DNA of 64,000 nucleotides from Paracentrotus lividus (GCA_940671915.1 CALNVZ010003432.1:10856391-10920390); one strand, 5' to 3'; shown: positions 46,836 to 59,481, counted from the first letter of the stretch. Made by a program: numbers and translations. Notes: generated by a model from the letters alone, not told the origin.

Positions 46836-47119
46836 CCTATAGCGAAGTTCGTCCGAGAGAACCCCTTAGCTTGCAATGCTCAGTGATCAGAAGCTATAGA
46901 ATCTGGCAAAGGATAGAATCTGGCAAAAGATAGAAATCAACTTGGGGATAAATGCAAGGGATCACGGTGAAGTGATGCAGCTTTTTGAATACAAATTTTG
47001 AACAAAGACTGAAACTAACCACAAATATATATAATATGTTTAATATTTCTGGTCAGTTTTATATATTATTACATACAGGTAATATCCTTCTGAATCTCAA
47101 CAGACGACGATTTACTTAC

Positions 47120-47246
47120 ACATCAAAATCGATCATCTGAGGGAACGTAATCTCTGTTTCTAAACCAGTGGAGTCGAGGGGTTGTATTGTTGCACAGCCG
47201 ATGCTACCATCAGTGGTTGACTCGAGATAAAGTGGCAAACCAATAA
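47120..47246 (-). CDS. SOD-like (Rsod-type) protein, exon with GLPLYLE...GSIGCATI
   Basis: Acceptor TTATTTCCCAG, donor GATGT|GTAAGT, 127 bp with phase 1 in and phase 2 out. It encodes IGLPLYLESTTDGSIGCATI and then QPLDSTGLETEITFPQMIDFD. It aligns with the end of an SOD-like repeat, where family members have GRS(V/I)VIH ... DGSR-x-CA: the GRSVVIH histidine (a copper ligand in true SODs) is replaced (GLPLYLE), while DGS-x-x-CA is kept. Confidence 0.65.
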
Positions 47247-48289
47247 CTGGGAAATAATAAGACAAATTAAATAAGATATTGATACCATTCTTCATTACAA
47301 TATCACCCTGGCATTAGTAAATCTACCCTAATAAATACGCTCAAGCATCAAGGAAACCATTTCACCACACAGGGCCATGTTAATTTGCTAGAAACCGTGT
47401 CTAGCAACCGTGCCTATGAATCGTGATCTATATCATGATCGTAAAGTTTCTTGCAATGGATTTCTGAGGTTTATGTCATGATTTCTGGGGTTTTAGGGCC
47501 ATGACGATTTAAAGCAAGAAGTAAAAGCTTCTAGCAACAGGGCCCTATAGATTGAGCATGGTAAAACCAACACAATTTACTTACAAAATACGCTGTCAAA
47601 GGGTGAGTTATTATACACAATCAATCAAATTAAAGTAATGAACACTAATTGTGTATTATTGTATAAGGCCGTGTGTCATGAATTGGGTGCAAATTGTGTT
47701 ACATGTCCAAACATTTGTAGAAATGTACATTATCACAAACAAACATCTCTAGTTTCTTAATGGTAAGTCAAACATGTATGAAAGTACACATATATTGAAA
47801 GCTGAGATGGTAAGGAAGATGATTAACATACTCTTTTGCCTGTACAGGGTGTGTCATTAAAGCTATACAAGGTGTTACAAAAAAATGGTTTTAAATGTTT
47901 CAAAATTTCAATGGCAAGTAATTTCTTATTGTTTTCACTAATTGAAATAAATCAACTTAGACTGTGTTAATAAGACACTATCCTTCTAAAAAATATAAAC
48001 TTGTAATACAAAATTATTCTTTCAAACCGCGCTACAGAGTGTGTAAAAAAAGCCAGAGAAGAAAAAAAAAGTGTTTAAAACTGGCAGAAATCCTGTCTTT
48101 TACATTTGAATTACAACTTCGACAAAGTTTATTACAAAAAATATGTTTCTACTCATTTGTGTATCTACTTACACATGTACATGCAAAGAAAACGGGTGAA
48201 AAACACAATTATTGCTATAAAATAACATGTTGCAATTTTTGATGACTGCAATGTATTGTCTATGAGCCGTGCGTGCATGAAGTCTGTTT
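47247..48289. other. Intron of the SOD-like gene, no repeat recognised
   Basis: Intronic, AT-rich; no exon or transposon end was seen before the tandem-core element that starts near 48290. Confidence 0.4.
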
Positions 48290-49833
48290 TAATTGATTAA
48301 TTAATTGATAAAAAGACTTTTGAACTAGATGAATCTTTGACCGCGCACGGTCGGAAGGCATGCCTCCGTATTGCCACATCGGAAAAAAAGGCATGCGCAT
48401 GTTGAGTATTTTACATCCATTTATAATGACATCTTTGAGATATGACCCCAAATCTATTAAATTGTATCATCAGAATTATTTCCAACTCAGGAAGGATGGC
48501 TACTGATGTAATAAAAAGGAATAAACATGTTTAAGTTGATCTGTCAAAATGTCCTTCAGAATTGCACAACGAGTCATTTACATAAATAACCAGTGACCTT
48601 TGATGTCATGACCTCAAAAATCTAATCAGTTCATCTTCCTCCACATGACCCAAGTTTGAAGTTGATTCCATAAAACGGTTCAGAAGTTACAGCAAGAACG
48701 TGCCATTTTCATGTATACAATGACGTCTGTGACCCTTGACCTTTGACTTTATGACCTCAAAATATAATAAATTCATTGTCCCTACCATATGCACACATGA
48801 CCCAAGTTTGATGTCCATCCATCAAACTGTTCTTAAGTTATCGCAATGAACAAGCCATTTTCACGTACACAATGTCCTCTGTGGGCTTTGAAACTTTGAC
48901 CTCATGACTCTAAATTCTAATCAGTTTATTGTCCGTCCCATATGCACATATGACCCAAGTTTGAAATTGATCCGTCAAACGGTTTTTAAGTTTATTGCGA
49001 GAACAAGCCATTTTCATGTACACAATGACCTCTGTGACCTTTGACCTCATGACCCCAAAATCTGATAAGTTCATTTGTCCTCCCATATGTAAATATGATC
49101 CAAGTTTGAAGTTGATCCCTCAAACGGTTCTTAAGTTATCGCAAGAACGAGAGCCATTTTCACGTACACAATGACCTGTGACCTTTGACCTCATGACCCA
49201 AAATCTAATAAGTTTATTGATCCTCATATATGCACATATGACGCCAAGTTTCAAGTTTATCCCTCAAGGGTTCTTAGTTTATCGCAGAACGATCCATTTT
49301 CTGTACACATGACTCTGTACCTTTGACCTCATGACCCCAATTCTAATCAGTTCATTGTCCCTACCATATGCATACATGATCCAAAGTTTGAAGTTGACCC
49401 GTCAAACCGTTTCTTAAGTTATTGTGCGAGAACGAACCATTTTCATGTTATACAATGACATCTGTGACCTTTACCTTTGACCTTGACCTCATGACCCTAA
49501 AATCTAATCAGTTCATTGCCCCTCCCATAGGCACACATTACCCCAAGTTTGAAGTTGACCGTCAAACGGTTTTTAAGTTATGGTGAGAACGAGCCATTTT
49601 CATGGCTACAATGACCTCTGTGACTTTGACCTTTGACCTAATGACTCCCAAAGTCTAATCAGATCATTGTCCCTACCATTGCATACATGATCCAAGTTTT
49701 GAAAGTGAATCGTCAAACGTTCTTAAGTTATCGCGAGAACGAAACGGGACGGACGTACGGACGGACGTACGGACGGACGGACAACCCGAAAACATAATGC
49801 CTCCGGCACCACCTTCGGTGGCGGAGGCATAAA
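48290..49833 (+). mobile_element. Pearl/Helentron-like tandem-core element with ACGG microsatellite
   Basis: Eight or so core units of ~140-155 bp lie between about 48560 and 49740, each with GACCTTTGACCTCATGACC, CAAGTTTGAAGTTGATCC, AACGGTTCTTAAGTTA and GAACGAGCCATTTTCA. They are followed by an ACGGACGG microsatellite (49748-49782) and a terminal hairpin ATGCCTCCGGCACC/GGTGGCGGAGGCAT with loop ACCTTC (49797-49830). An inverse GGCATGCCTCCG near 48357 may mark the left region. Core repeat, then ACGG microsatellite, then 3' hairpin is the layout of bivalve pearl elements. No Rep/helicase frame, so non-autonomous. Confidence 0.75.
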
Positions 49834-50504
49834 AATCTACTTCATAATTATTTAAAACCAGATAAATCCAAAGAGATTGATGTATCACTCAACCTATAAG
49901 ACAGATTGGATACAAATATATAACGCAACAAAGAATAAGAAAGTAACAAAAATGGGAATTCCCTATGCTATAACACATGCCTCCACCGTAGGATCCTCCA
50001 CCGTAGGATCCTCCCTCTCTACCTTACCCTACTCAAATTATCTTCGTATTAAAACCACGCGCAGGACAAAGCTGAAACTTCATAGACATTTAGCCTGATA
50101 AATTATCTACAATTTGAGACATTGCACAGCTCATGACTGTAATTTGTTATCATGCTATGCGAAAAATATGAAAAATTTTCCTCCAAAATGTAACGCCTCC
50201 ACCCTTTTATTATACCCCAATATATGACACATGACCATAAGCATTGTGCAACATAAATCTGGATTATAATTGCATGGTAGTGACGACATCCATTAAAATA
50301 TGTTATGCCGTCAAAAACTTGATATTGAACAATCACTTCCAAAACTATCCACTGAAAGTTACAAGAAAGTAAACCTTTACTGATGAATTATTCATGATAA
50401 AACACAATTTGGGTCATTAGCTTTCATTTCCATTTGTAAACCAAGATCGGTTAATTAGCATACAAGTGATTTCAACCTTAATTATGGACAGCAATGTAGC
50501 TTAC

Positions 50505-50646
50505 CTCCTGAGGTGCCTGTAAGTGGTAGATTGATATCGTTCAACAGCGCCCTCCCTTCATATGAGCTGTAGTTGCTATTCTTTCCTGTCAAGTCTCCAA
50601 TCTGACAACGCAGCTGTGACGCAATGTTGCATTGAGTTGAGTAATC
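50505..50646 (-). CDS. SOD-like (Rsod-type) protein, exon with C...C..GDLTGK
   Basis: Acceptor ATATTTATGCAG, donor TCAGGAG|GTAAGC, 142 bp, phase 0 in and phase 1 out. It encodes DYSTQCNIASQLRCQIGDLT then GK and NDINLPLTGTSG. The C-x(n)-C-x-(I/V)-GDL(T/S)GK motif, then a D-x-N-LPL-x-G segment, is the hallmark of the SOD-like repeats in Rsod-type proteins and the most diagnostic exon here. The cysteines would support an extracellular disulfide. Confidence 0.75.
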
Positions 50647-51759
50647 CTGCATAAATATAAGGACGATAATTTGATGAAATAGTAAAAATAATAAATCTAA
50701 TGATGACAATGACAAGAAAAAAAATAAATAGTATAATAATGAAACAATAAAAAGACAACTAAATAATGAAAATAATCCAGTGGACCACGACAAGTCTGCG
50801 CTTCAAAACAAACCAAGCTCTTGCCTTTTTTCAAGAGGGTGTCAGTTCAGTAGTGTCAGTGAATTGGATGATATTAACCCCCCCCCCAAAAAAAAAAAAC
50901 AACAACAACAACAACAAACAAACAAACAAAACAAAACAAAAAACAAAAAACACACACAAACAAAAAACAAAAGAGGGCAAAAACAGAAACTACTGAAAAA
51001 CTATTAGCAATCCAGGCATTATGAGTGGCACGAACACGAATCCAGGCGGGGCGCAGGGGACGCGTGTCCCTCGATAATTTAAAAACCACTAATTGACTGT
51101 ACATGTTAGAATCGGAATATTTTCAGCTATTTCTCAAACTCTTGAGGCTGCGCCCCCCCCCCCCTCTCCCGTATTTTTCAAATCTTGGTCCGCTACTGAA
51201 TCAAATAACAGAATTTGCTATTTAAGGAATATACCATTTAAATTCATTTCAATATCCTTGATACGCCAATTAGGCACACTAATAGGCCTGTTAACTTCTT
51301 CAGGGAAATAAATTGAATAAACTGCTACGGCGTATTCAACAACACCCGATGTGTTATTGATTTCTCTGCTAAAACAACATTTCCCAGCAAGTCATGATGT
51401 TGAATGACTATACACAGGACTTTGTCCCCGAAGCAAATAATTCTCCTTTACAATTAAATCAAGGCAAAGTATTTGAATAAGTGATTGTTCAACAGGAAAT
51501 GCCAACAAGAATAACGAAAAGGCCCCCCAAAAAAGTTCTCCCTTCAAAATATTTTCCTATTCGTTCTTTATTTCCTCAATACTAGACCAAGGATCTCCTT
51601 GACTAGACTGAGAGTTCAACCCAAAACGGTTACCCCCTTTAGTTTCTAAACGGTTATAAAGTCTACACTGCACTTCAATAAAAACAAATCAATCAAATTT
51701 TAAGTTATGACGTATGGAGGCACTATTGGTTTACCCGCAATTGAAAAAATAGCGTATCA
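50647..51759. other. Part of the 8.8-kb intron: A/C simple repeat and MITE-like remnants
   Basis: Contains an AAC/AAAC simple repeat (about 50880-50975) and a C-run. Around 51020-51200 are remnants with CACGAATCCAGG and AGTAGCGGACCAAG that look like worn hAT-type MITE ends. No exon was seen. Confidence 0.4.
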
Positions 51760-51925
51760 GGACATCTCCCCCGGAGGACAACTCCCCCGGGGACAATTCC
51801 CGGAGGACAGCTCCCCGGAGGACATAGGGTTAGGGTTAGGGTTAGGGTTAGGGTTGTCCTACGGGGGAGTTGTCCCCGGGGGAGCTGTCCTCGGGAATTG
51901 TCCCCGGGGAGTTTGTCCTCCGGGG
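51760..51925. repeat. Foldback of GGACA-CCCCGG units around a TTAGGG core
   Basis: The left arm (AGGACATCTCCCCCGGAGGA ... GAGGACA) is mirrored by the right arm (TGTCCTACGGGGGAGTTGTC ... GGGGAGATGTCCT). At the exact centre lie five TAGGGT hexamers (51825-51854). The arms are themselves built from ~14-bp GGACA-x-CTCCCCCGG units. Intronic, so the telomere-like core is interstitial. Confidence 0.85.
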
Positions 51926-53907
51926 AGATGTCCTAGAACCAAAAATAGATATCAATATAAAAAAAAGTTAAATTATCTAAACGATACCTTCTTTGGTTTC
52001 GTTATATTTGATCTGTACATGTATTTATTAAAGTTACACACGAAAATACACAATATTTGCTATAATGGCCAATTGCATGTTGCTAAATAGATTTCCTTTG
52101 TTTATACGATTGACATGCTGAAAATGACTTGAATCTCTCAGAAATAGCTGTACACGGTTTAGTGTTTTTGTTAATCCGCCCCCAATGGGCCTCGGCGTGC
52201 GGAGAGCTCCTATCTTGTGACGTCACACCTTGGACAGCTGAACAGCTAGCCCAGCTGATACTGAGCTTGCGCGCGCAGCTTGATGCATGTGCATGTACTG
52301 TACGTGCATATAAACGTTGACACATAGCTTGCACTGTACAAGCTTTGCTATAGCTGCTGGTCTCGGATTAATATGCTCTTTATCACACTGATGTGCACAT
52401 TGGGACAAATTCATAAAGTGTGATATCCTTAGAATATCATGTTTTGAGATATTGTTAACGAATTGTGAATTATTTTGTATTGATTGCCGCGATAGATTTT
52501 GAGATTTTGCATATCATGGTAAAAGCACGATGCCTTGCTCACTCTCACCGAGGGCCGTGAACTAGGTGCGGCCCGTTAGCGTGTGGTTTGTGAGCGTTTA
52601 ATTGGCCTTTGACGATTCGGAGATATTATGCTTAAAATGTCCACGTAATTTATAGTGGCTCATTCTTAAGGAAGACTTATTCTGTTGAATCTATATTGAT
52701 TTTAATATGATTGTTTTTTAATCTGAACTCTCCAAAATAAGGGTTTGGCAAATGTACATCCACGTCGACTTTCCCAACTTAACTTACACGGATTAACAAT
52801 CATCATTAGTTTGACAATGGTGGTCATGTCACATTTTCCTCCAAATTCCCTTATTTATCGAATTCAATGGCCTGAAACGACCGAAACGTCCATAAAATAA
52901 ATCAGTACATTATTAAAGAGACAGTAATTAAGAATCAATAATGTAAGCATTGTATTGTTTGCATATTACGGGACTCTACTAATTTAGTTTGCTTATTCTT
53001 ACACACGGCGCGAATACACAAGTCTGCCAGGAGCGGATGAATATACAGTCGTCTCTCGAAAGATGCTGCTTATCACGAATGCAATCTGTCAAATCCATTG
53101 CAACAAGGCGAATCTACAAAATAATGTATTCATCTGAACCAATATCTAACCATGAAAAAGTTCACATATTGTAAACTGAAAGAACTAAGGAGCTATTCCA
53201 TCCGAAGTTTGGCACGAATATTAATTAAGTAACGGTGAGGTATCTCGAGATCTGCCAATAATATAAAGACTTACAACCAAATGACACATTCAAGTTATGA
53301 TAACTAAAATATAGTATAAGGATACTGTATAATAATTTGTCCATAAAAAAAACAAAAATAAAAGTGTGATTGGACAGTCATATAGAAAACAATGTCGGGT
53401 GCTGAGTAGGCATTTTAATTATATTTAATATAATGAGAATAAATATTGGAAGGATAACTTAAATATAAGACAATGTAGAGGACAGTCGGCAAGATTATTT
53501 TGACCAGTTAATTAGTCAGGCCTGGGGTGAGCATGAGAAAAGAGAGAAAGAAAGTTTTTGAAGAATCACAATGTGCAATGTACGCAATATGCACGTTAAC
53601 GGATACGTGATACAGGACAGTACGGGGGTGCCCCAGGGTGTACCGTCTAATCTCGAGCCCTTGCGGGGTACCGCGAAGCTGCAAAATGGGCGCCTTCTTT
53701 GAAGGTTGTAACTCCCGATCTAAAAGGATATTGACAAGGGGTTTAGATATTCTGAATCAGTAAAGATTTTTCATTGCAGTGGTATGAGTTTGGTTGCAAT
53801 TAAAAGCAGTTTTGACTCTCCAGTTGTCTACTTTAAACAGGGGCATCCCTATATTCCGCAGGGCTGATAGACCACGAAGCCTATAGACATCGTCACTCCG
53901 GGGTCAT
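51926..53907. other. Intronic stretch, nothing firmly recognised
   Basis: A GC-richer patch at about 52180-52330 has CGCGCGCAGC and GCATGTGCATGTAC palindromes but no exon signal with splice consensus. Confidence 0.35.
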
Positions 53908-55092
53908 CCCGATAGTCCGCGGGTCCGATAGTCCGCGGGTCCGATAGTCCGCGGGCCCGTTAGTCCGCGGGTCCGATAGTCCGCGGGTCCGATAGTCCGC
54001 GGGTCCGTTAGTCCGCGGGTCCGATAGTCCGCGGGATGGGGGGGGGGGGTGATGTTTGTTACTCTGAAGTTTCGTTATTCCAAAAATAGAAAAAGGTTCA
54101 TTAGACCGAAAATAGAAAAGGTTCGTTAGTCCGAAAACAGAAAAAGGTTCGTTATTCCGAATTTTTGTTATATCCAAAAATAGAAAAGGTTTGTTTATTC
54201 CGAAAATAGAATGAGGTTCGTTATGCCGAAAATAGAAAAGGTTCGTTAGTCCGAAAATAGAAAAAGGTTCGTTATTTAGATTTTTTGTTATATCCAAAAA
54301 TAGAAAAGGTTTGTTATTCCGAAAATAGAAAAAGGTTCGTTAGTCCGAAAATAGAAAAGGTTCGTTAGTCCGAAAATAGAATGAGGTTCGTTATTCCGAA
54401 AATAATGAAGAATTTATTTCCCAACATTATCGACGGCCGTTATCATTTAAAAATTAATTAATTCTGCAATTTTATTCGTTCTGTATCTATTTATGAAAAC
54501 AAAAAATATTTAAAAAAAATTATCAGCAAAAATTAATCTTTATCGGAAGATAAACAATAGCGAACAAATAATAACGTTATGGACTGTTTAACGGCCCGAT
54601 TATAGAATCGAAACTTAATTCTTTATCGGTTGATAATTGTGTGAAATAAATTCTCCGAAAAAATTAAAATTTAACAGCAGAAGCTGTTAAACAATAGCAT
54701 CCGCCGAGACTATTATTGCATAATAATCTTCTTATTTTTGAACAAAAACACCGTTTTTTTTTTTGTTTTTTTTTTTACTAAAATAAGTTTATTTCATTTT
54801 CGGAAAAACGAACCTTATTTCATTTTCGGACTAACGAACCTTTTCTATTTTTGGATACAACAAAAACTCGGAATAACGAACCTTTTCCTTTTTCGGAATA
54901 ACGAACCTTTTTCTATTTTTGGACTAACGAACCTTTTCTATTTTCGGACTAACGAACCTCATAACAAACCTCATTCTATTTTTCGGAATAACAAACCTTC
55001 AGAGTAACAAACATCATCCCCCCCCCCTCCCGCGGACTATCGGACCCGCGGACTAACGGACCCGCGGACTATCGGACCCGCGGACTATCGGG
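53908..55092. mobile_element. 1.2-kb two-tier foldback element (TU-like)
   Basis: Outer arms are 16-bp GC-rich units (GATAGTCCGCGGGTCC), about eight at the left (53908-54033) and about four at the right (55029-55092, inverse). Inner arms are ~25-bp AT-rich units (GTTCGTTAGTCCGAAAATAG) at 54060-54405 and inverse at 54790-55010. At the tier boundary GGGTGATGTTTGTTACTCTG is mirrored by CAGAGTAACAAACATCATCC. A unique ~380-bp centre contains the palindrome TTAACAGCAGAAGCTGTTAA. Direct repeats nested in inverted arms match the published structure of sea-urchin TU foldback elements; identity with TU is inference. Frames inside are repeat translation. Confidence 0.8.
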
Positions 55093-55435
55093 CTGTAGCC
55101 GTCACTCCGGTGTCCTAGGGTTAGGGTTATAGAGTCGGGTTAAGGAATACAAGAAAATGCAATTCTACGATATTGTGATCCTATCCATTATAGGGTCACC
55201 GTGACGCGGAATCGGCCCTGAGGTCGGCCCGCGGTCTAACGGGCTGTAATCGTCCAAACAGTGCTCGGTCATAATTGGCAGACTTAACACCAGACGATTA
55301 ACGAAACAAAATACATATAATTAGTGATCAAAATTTTCATCGGTCGATTTTGAGAAAAGTGGTGTAACGGGAGAGCAACGTCATATTCACAACGGGTCGT
55401 ACATGTTTTTGCAAGTACGTGTCCATCAGTCTGTG

Positions 55436-55868
55436 TAAAGGGCCTGTCCCACATGAGGCGATCGTTGTGGCGACAACCTATGCATGTCAGAACCTGCCAG
55501 AATCGTGTCAGAATCGTAGGTGACCGAAGATCATATACGTATCTAAGACGCTGTAGAGCGGCAACCTACAACTGGCCGCCGTTCCACTCTGCTAGACATG
55601 TTCTATCTGGCGACAATCTACGATAGTACCTTGTCGCGACAAGAGAAGACAGGCTACGGTCATTGACGTCAACCAAACTGACGCCGGCTATTGTTTAACT
55701 TGTTAAAAATTCAGCGGCGAACAGAATTTTGCTACGTATTTTTTGGCGACAGACGCGATAATTCACGATCTTATAGGCGAATGGACCTGCGTATGGTGGC
55801 GATAGGTACTAAAAAGTGGATCGTAGGTTGTCGCCACAACGATCGCCTTCTGTGGGACAGGCCCTTTA
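55436..55868. mobile_element. 430-bp MITE with AAGGGCCTGTCCCAC ends
   Basis: Left TGTAAAGGGCCTGTCCCAC and right GTGGGACAGGCCCTTTACA are exact inverses; inside them ATCGTTGTGGCGACAACCTA matches TAGGTTGTCGCCACAACGAT, giving ~40-bp inverted ends. TA adjoins both ends (55436-55437 and 55867-55868). The GGCGACAA motif also recurs inside. No coding capacity. Confidence 0.8.
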
Positions 55869-55885
55869 CAATTACGACATTATCA

Positions 55886-55921
55886 GGTTGTCGCCACAGC
55901 GATCGCCGCCTGTGGGACGGC
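55886..55921. mobile_element. Solo right end of the same MITE family
   Basis: AGGTTGTCGCCACAGCGATC then GCCGCCTGTGGGACGG repeats the right end of 55436-55868 about 55 bp downstream, without a matching left end: a truncated second insertion or a local duplication. Confidence 0.7.
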
Positions 55922-58229
55922 TGAGACTCCTGTATTTCCTTGCGTTTCGTCACGGCTGTAGCAAGAGTACAGCCACCCTGCTCCTTTAAGCATTACATAA
56001 ACTTGCACCTCCTGCGTCCGACGCACGAAATTTTGCGAAATCTGACGCAGATATGCGTACGACCGACGCACGATCGGCTGAGACCATAGGGTATAAATCA
56101 TAACTTGGAAGAGTTCAGAAATCGAAAGGGCTTTCTCACCAGTGTGGTGTGCAGGACGACACAGCAAAAACAATCTCTAAAACTTCGGGGCAAAAAGGTG
56201 AGGATTGGTGTTATACTAGGGGACTTTACCGGCTCGCATTTCCAAACACAAACTATTGACATTACAAACAACGCTAAGTAGACTCTTGAGGGATGTCATA
56301 ATAGCGGTGGTCCTTCTCTCTAAGTTTTTGGTTTGATGCCACAGCCGTGCATGAGACAGAGGAAAGACTGCTCAGTAAAAGCAGAAGGCAGGAGATATAT
56401 TATGCACGACCTGATTTGACGAATTGAAGTTTTGATTCCCAACTATAGCCACTTGACATAAACAAACCATCTTAATATACTTTATTTTAAACCCCTTGCT
56501 CTTCCTGCTTTTTCCTGCTCGGGTATTCAGACATCTAGCTTTAAATAACTGAGATGGTAGACATTGTAGAAGTAAATATAAAATAACAAACGGAGACATC
56601 ATTCTTCCTTCTCCGTATTGACATACTTGTATTGTGGTTGTGTAATCTGTGTATACGGGCTTTCAAAAAATAAGCATCTCATTTGTTTTTGTTTTTATAT
56701 GGACTATATAAAAAATTTTTTCCTCTTATAGTATAACTGAAGATAAAAATTCAGCAAATGTTATTGTGAATGTAAATAAACTTAATACATTACTCTGAAT
56801 AGAGCATATTCGCTAACAAGCCTAATCGAATTGAAAGCACAGGTTGACCATATATTTTTCTGTTAAAAGCGTGTGAATTCACAAACAGAGAAATTGATGA
56901 TAAAAGCTGTACTCAGTGTGAAACTTTTCAAACAATCCTGTGAAATATTTTCACAGATACTGGTTTGAATGAATACAATAGGAGATGAGGTCATTATTCG
57001 GGACCGCATGACCTAAAATTTCAGTGTTGGGTGACTGCTTTTCTTTTATTCGTCAGTCCAATGCTATTATAAAGCATGCGGCTGCTTCACGTATGTTATT
57101 TTTTTACTCTGCCACGTTCATAATAAAGAATTTTATTTTGAATATCTGGATCAAGAAAAACAACCTTTTTTGGCTTTCCGTTCGACCTACTGTAGACGTA
57201 ATCAAAATTAGTTTACTGAAAATCTTTCTCTAATAATATGAAAGGCATGGAATATATTTAAGTTTTTGAAAATATAGAAACAAGGGTTGTTTGAAATGAG
57301 GTTTGATTACTTTAACTTTTTCTAATTTCATGTTAATTGTTCATAATTGCTATGAGGGCAATGAGGCTATTTCAATTATTAGATTATTTAATGAAAAAGT
57401 GCATATGAGAATTATTTATTTACACCTTTACACTTTCCATTGCTTAAATAGCATTTTCTTGTTTCCCAATGCATTTTTCGCTTCGTTTTGATCTGCCCTG
57501 TAAACCAGTTCGATATCAGTCAAACTCGATTCTTGATAACATTGTGGAACCGATGTTTATAGGAGCTCATACAACTCACTTTTGAGTACATATTATTAAA
57601 TAATGAGAACTAACTTTCATTCATTTAGCCAGTTTCCACTTTAAAAGTCTTAATCACATATTTTAAAACCATTTCCTTCATTACGTTAAACTCGAATATT
57701 ATTATTATTATCATTATAAAAAAAAATAAGAATATGGCGTACCAACTGTAAATATTAAGATAAACTTTGCAGTGAACAAAATTTCTTTTGACCAAATCCA
57801 AACATTTAATATATCTTGATTACAAGGAAGGGGAAAAAATAGTGTTACAGTTACTAAGGATGGAATGGTATGCCCACCGCGATCGGTCATGGTTTTGAAT
57901 GCCTGGTCGACAAAGGCGAAGGAAAAAAAATGATCTTATTTAATCTCTAGCTGACGAAAATTCTCACCGACAGCCGTTTTGTTTGGACCGTTTGTCGCAG
58001 GAGTTGTAATCCTGCTTTACAAATTGTTACAAGAATAGCACCTTTCTAGATGAAAAATATGATAGCCGCTCTACCAGTGCGGCTATTTACTAGAGAAATA
58101 ACCCCCGTGGTTAGGTTTTCCCTTTTCAATAGCGCACAATTGAGGCGGTATTCCTAGCAGTTATTACTAACTTGTAATGCGTTTATGATTTGGAGTAGAT
58201 GTTTATAGAATATGGGATGGCCTTGAGGT
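55922..58229. other. Intronic stretch, nothing recognised
   Basis: I see no exon, RNA gene or repeat termini. Still within the 50647-59481 intron of the SOD-like gene. Confidence 0.35.
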
Positions 58230-58379
58230 TGATACAAGGAATATTGGACGAGCTTTGCACAAATATTGGACGAGTCGAAGACGAGTCAATATTTGGAAAA
58301 GCGAGTCAATAATATCCTTGTAATTGACCGAAAATAGGACATCTAATATTATCATTATTAATCTATACAGAGGATTTTA

Positions 58380-59040
58380 CGAATAGCCCCCCCCCCATTT
58401 TTTTTTATCATAATTTTTTTATCATTTAGGATTCTAAACCCCCACCCCACATTTTTTCTGGATTACGATTCTATAATTTGCAATTCTGAAAATTTAAAAA
58501 AAAATAAAAATAAATGAATAGATAAAATGGCCCCCCCCAAAAAAAAAAGGGCAATTTTTTTTTTTTTTTATGGAAAATTGGGCCCCTCAAAAAAATGCCC
58601 CCCCCCCCACATAAAAAAGGGCAATTTTTTTTTTTTTTATGGAAAAAAAATTGGGCCCCTCAAAAAAATGCCCCCCCCCCCACAATAAAAAAAAAAAAAA
58701 AAAAAAAAAAATTTGCCCCCCCAAAAAAAAAGAGCATATAGCTTGATTCTGAAAAAATAGAATAAAAAATTAGGCCCCCCCACAAAAAAAAAAAAAAAAA
58801 AAAAATTGCCCCCCTCCCCGCAAAAAAAATTGCCCCCTTTTTTTTTCTGGAAAAAAAATTGGGCCCTCAAAAAAATGCCCCCCCCCCGCCCACAAAAAAA
58901 AAAAAAAAAATTGGCCCCCCAAAAAAAAGAGCCCCTAATTTCGCTTGATTCCGGAAAAAATAAAAAAAAATTGCCCCCCCCCCCTAAAAAAAAACCGTCC
59001 TCAATCCCCTAAAAAAATTATTTTGTTCCCCCCCAAAAAA
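58380..59040. repeat. Poly-C / poly-A tandem low-complexity block
   Basis: Runs of C7-C12 and A8-A30 in ~100-bp imperfect units (CCCCTCAAAAAAATGCCCCC, GGGCAATTTTTTT). Flanks ATTATTAATCTATACAGAGG (about 58356-58375) and CCTCTGTATGGATAATAAT (about 59228-59246) are inverted, so the block may lie inside an old foldback. Homopolymer lengths in the assembly are unreliable. Confidence 0.8.
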
Positions 59041-59481
59041 ATACAAAAATAATTAATCTCTCTGGTTATCTCACTTTCAATTTGGGGATTCCCCCTCTTG
59101 CTGCCAATATTTTTTCGATATTGGTCAGTGAGGCACGATATTTGGGCGAGTCAACGAACTTTATAAAGTAGGTCAAGTTTATGAAGTGCATCAACAAAAT
59201 AACACTTGTATTTGGCCTCTCAATACCCTCTGTATGGATAATAATTTATGATATTATTCGTAGATCCATGATATTACGTATAAATGCATGAAGAGTACAA
59301 GGTCAATATAATGCGGAGCCTTTACTCTACATGTTCATGCCGATGTTAAGAAGGGTTCTTGTTCTTAGTGTTTTTAGAATTTTTCTGGCCTAATATAGTT
59401 TACGTTTAGTCTTCTCTTGTTTTGTTTTTGCGCTTTACGTGTAGCATATCTCCTTTTTTTTCAGTGAAAACTAATTCTTAC

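Noticed and set aside
51825..51854. TTAGGG array as a chromosome end
   Set aside because: Only five hexamers, inside an intron and at the axis of a foldback, with genes continuing on both sides.
53893..54297. 134-codon frame on the minus strand and an 89-codon frame at 54738-55007
   Set aside because: Both are translations of the 16-bp and 25-bp foldback units (repeated RGLSDPRTNG and NEPFSIFG strings) and start and end within the repeats.
58637..59012. Gly/Phe-rich and Pro/Lys-rich frames
   Set aside because: Homopolymer C and A runs; not coding.
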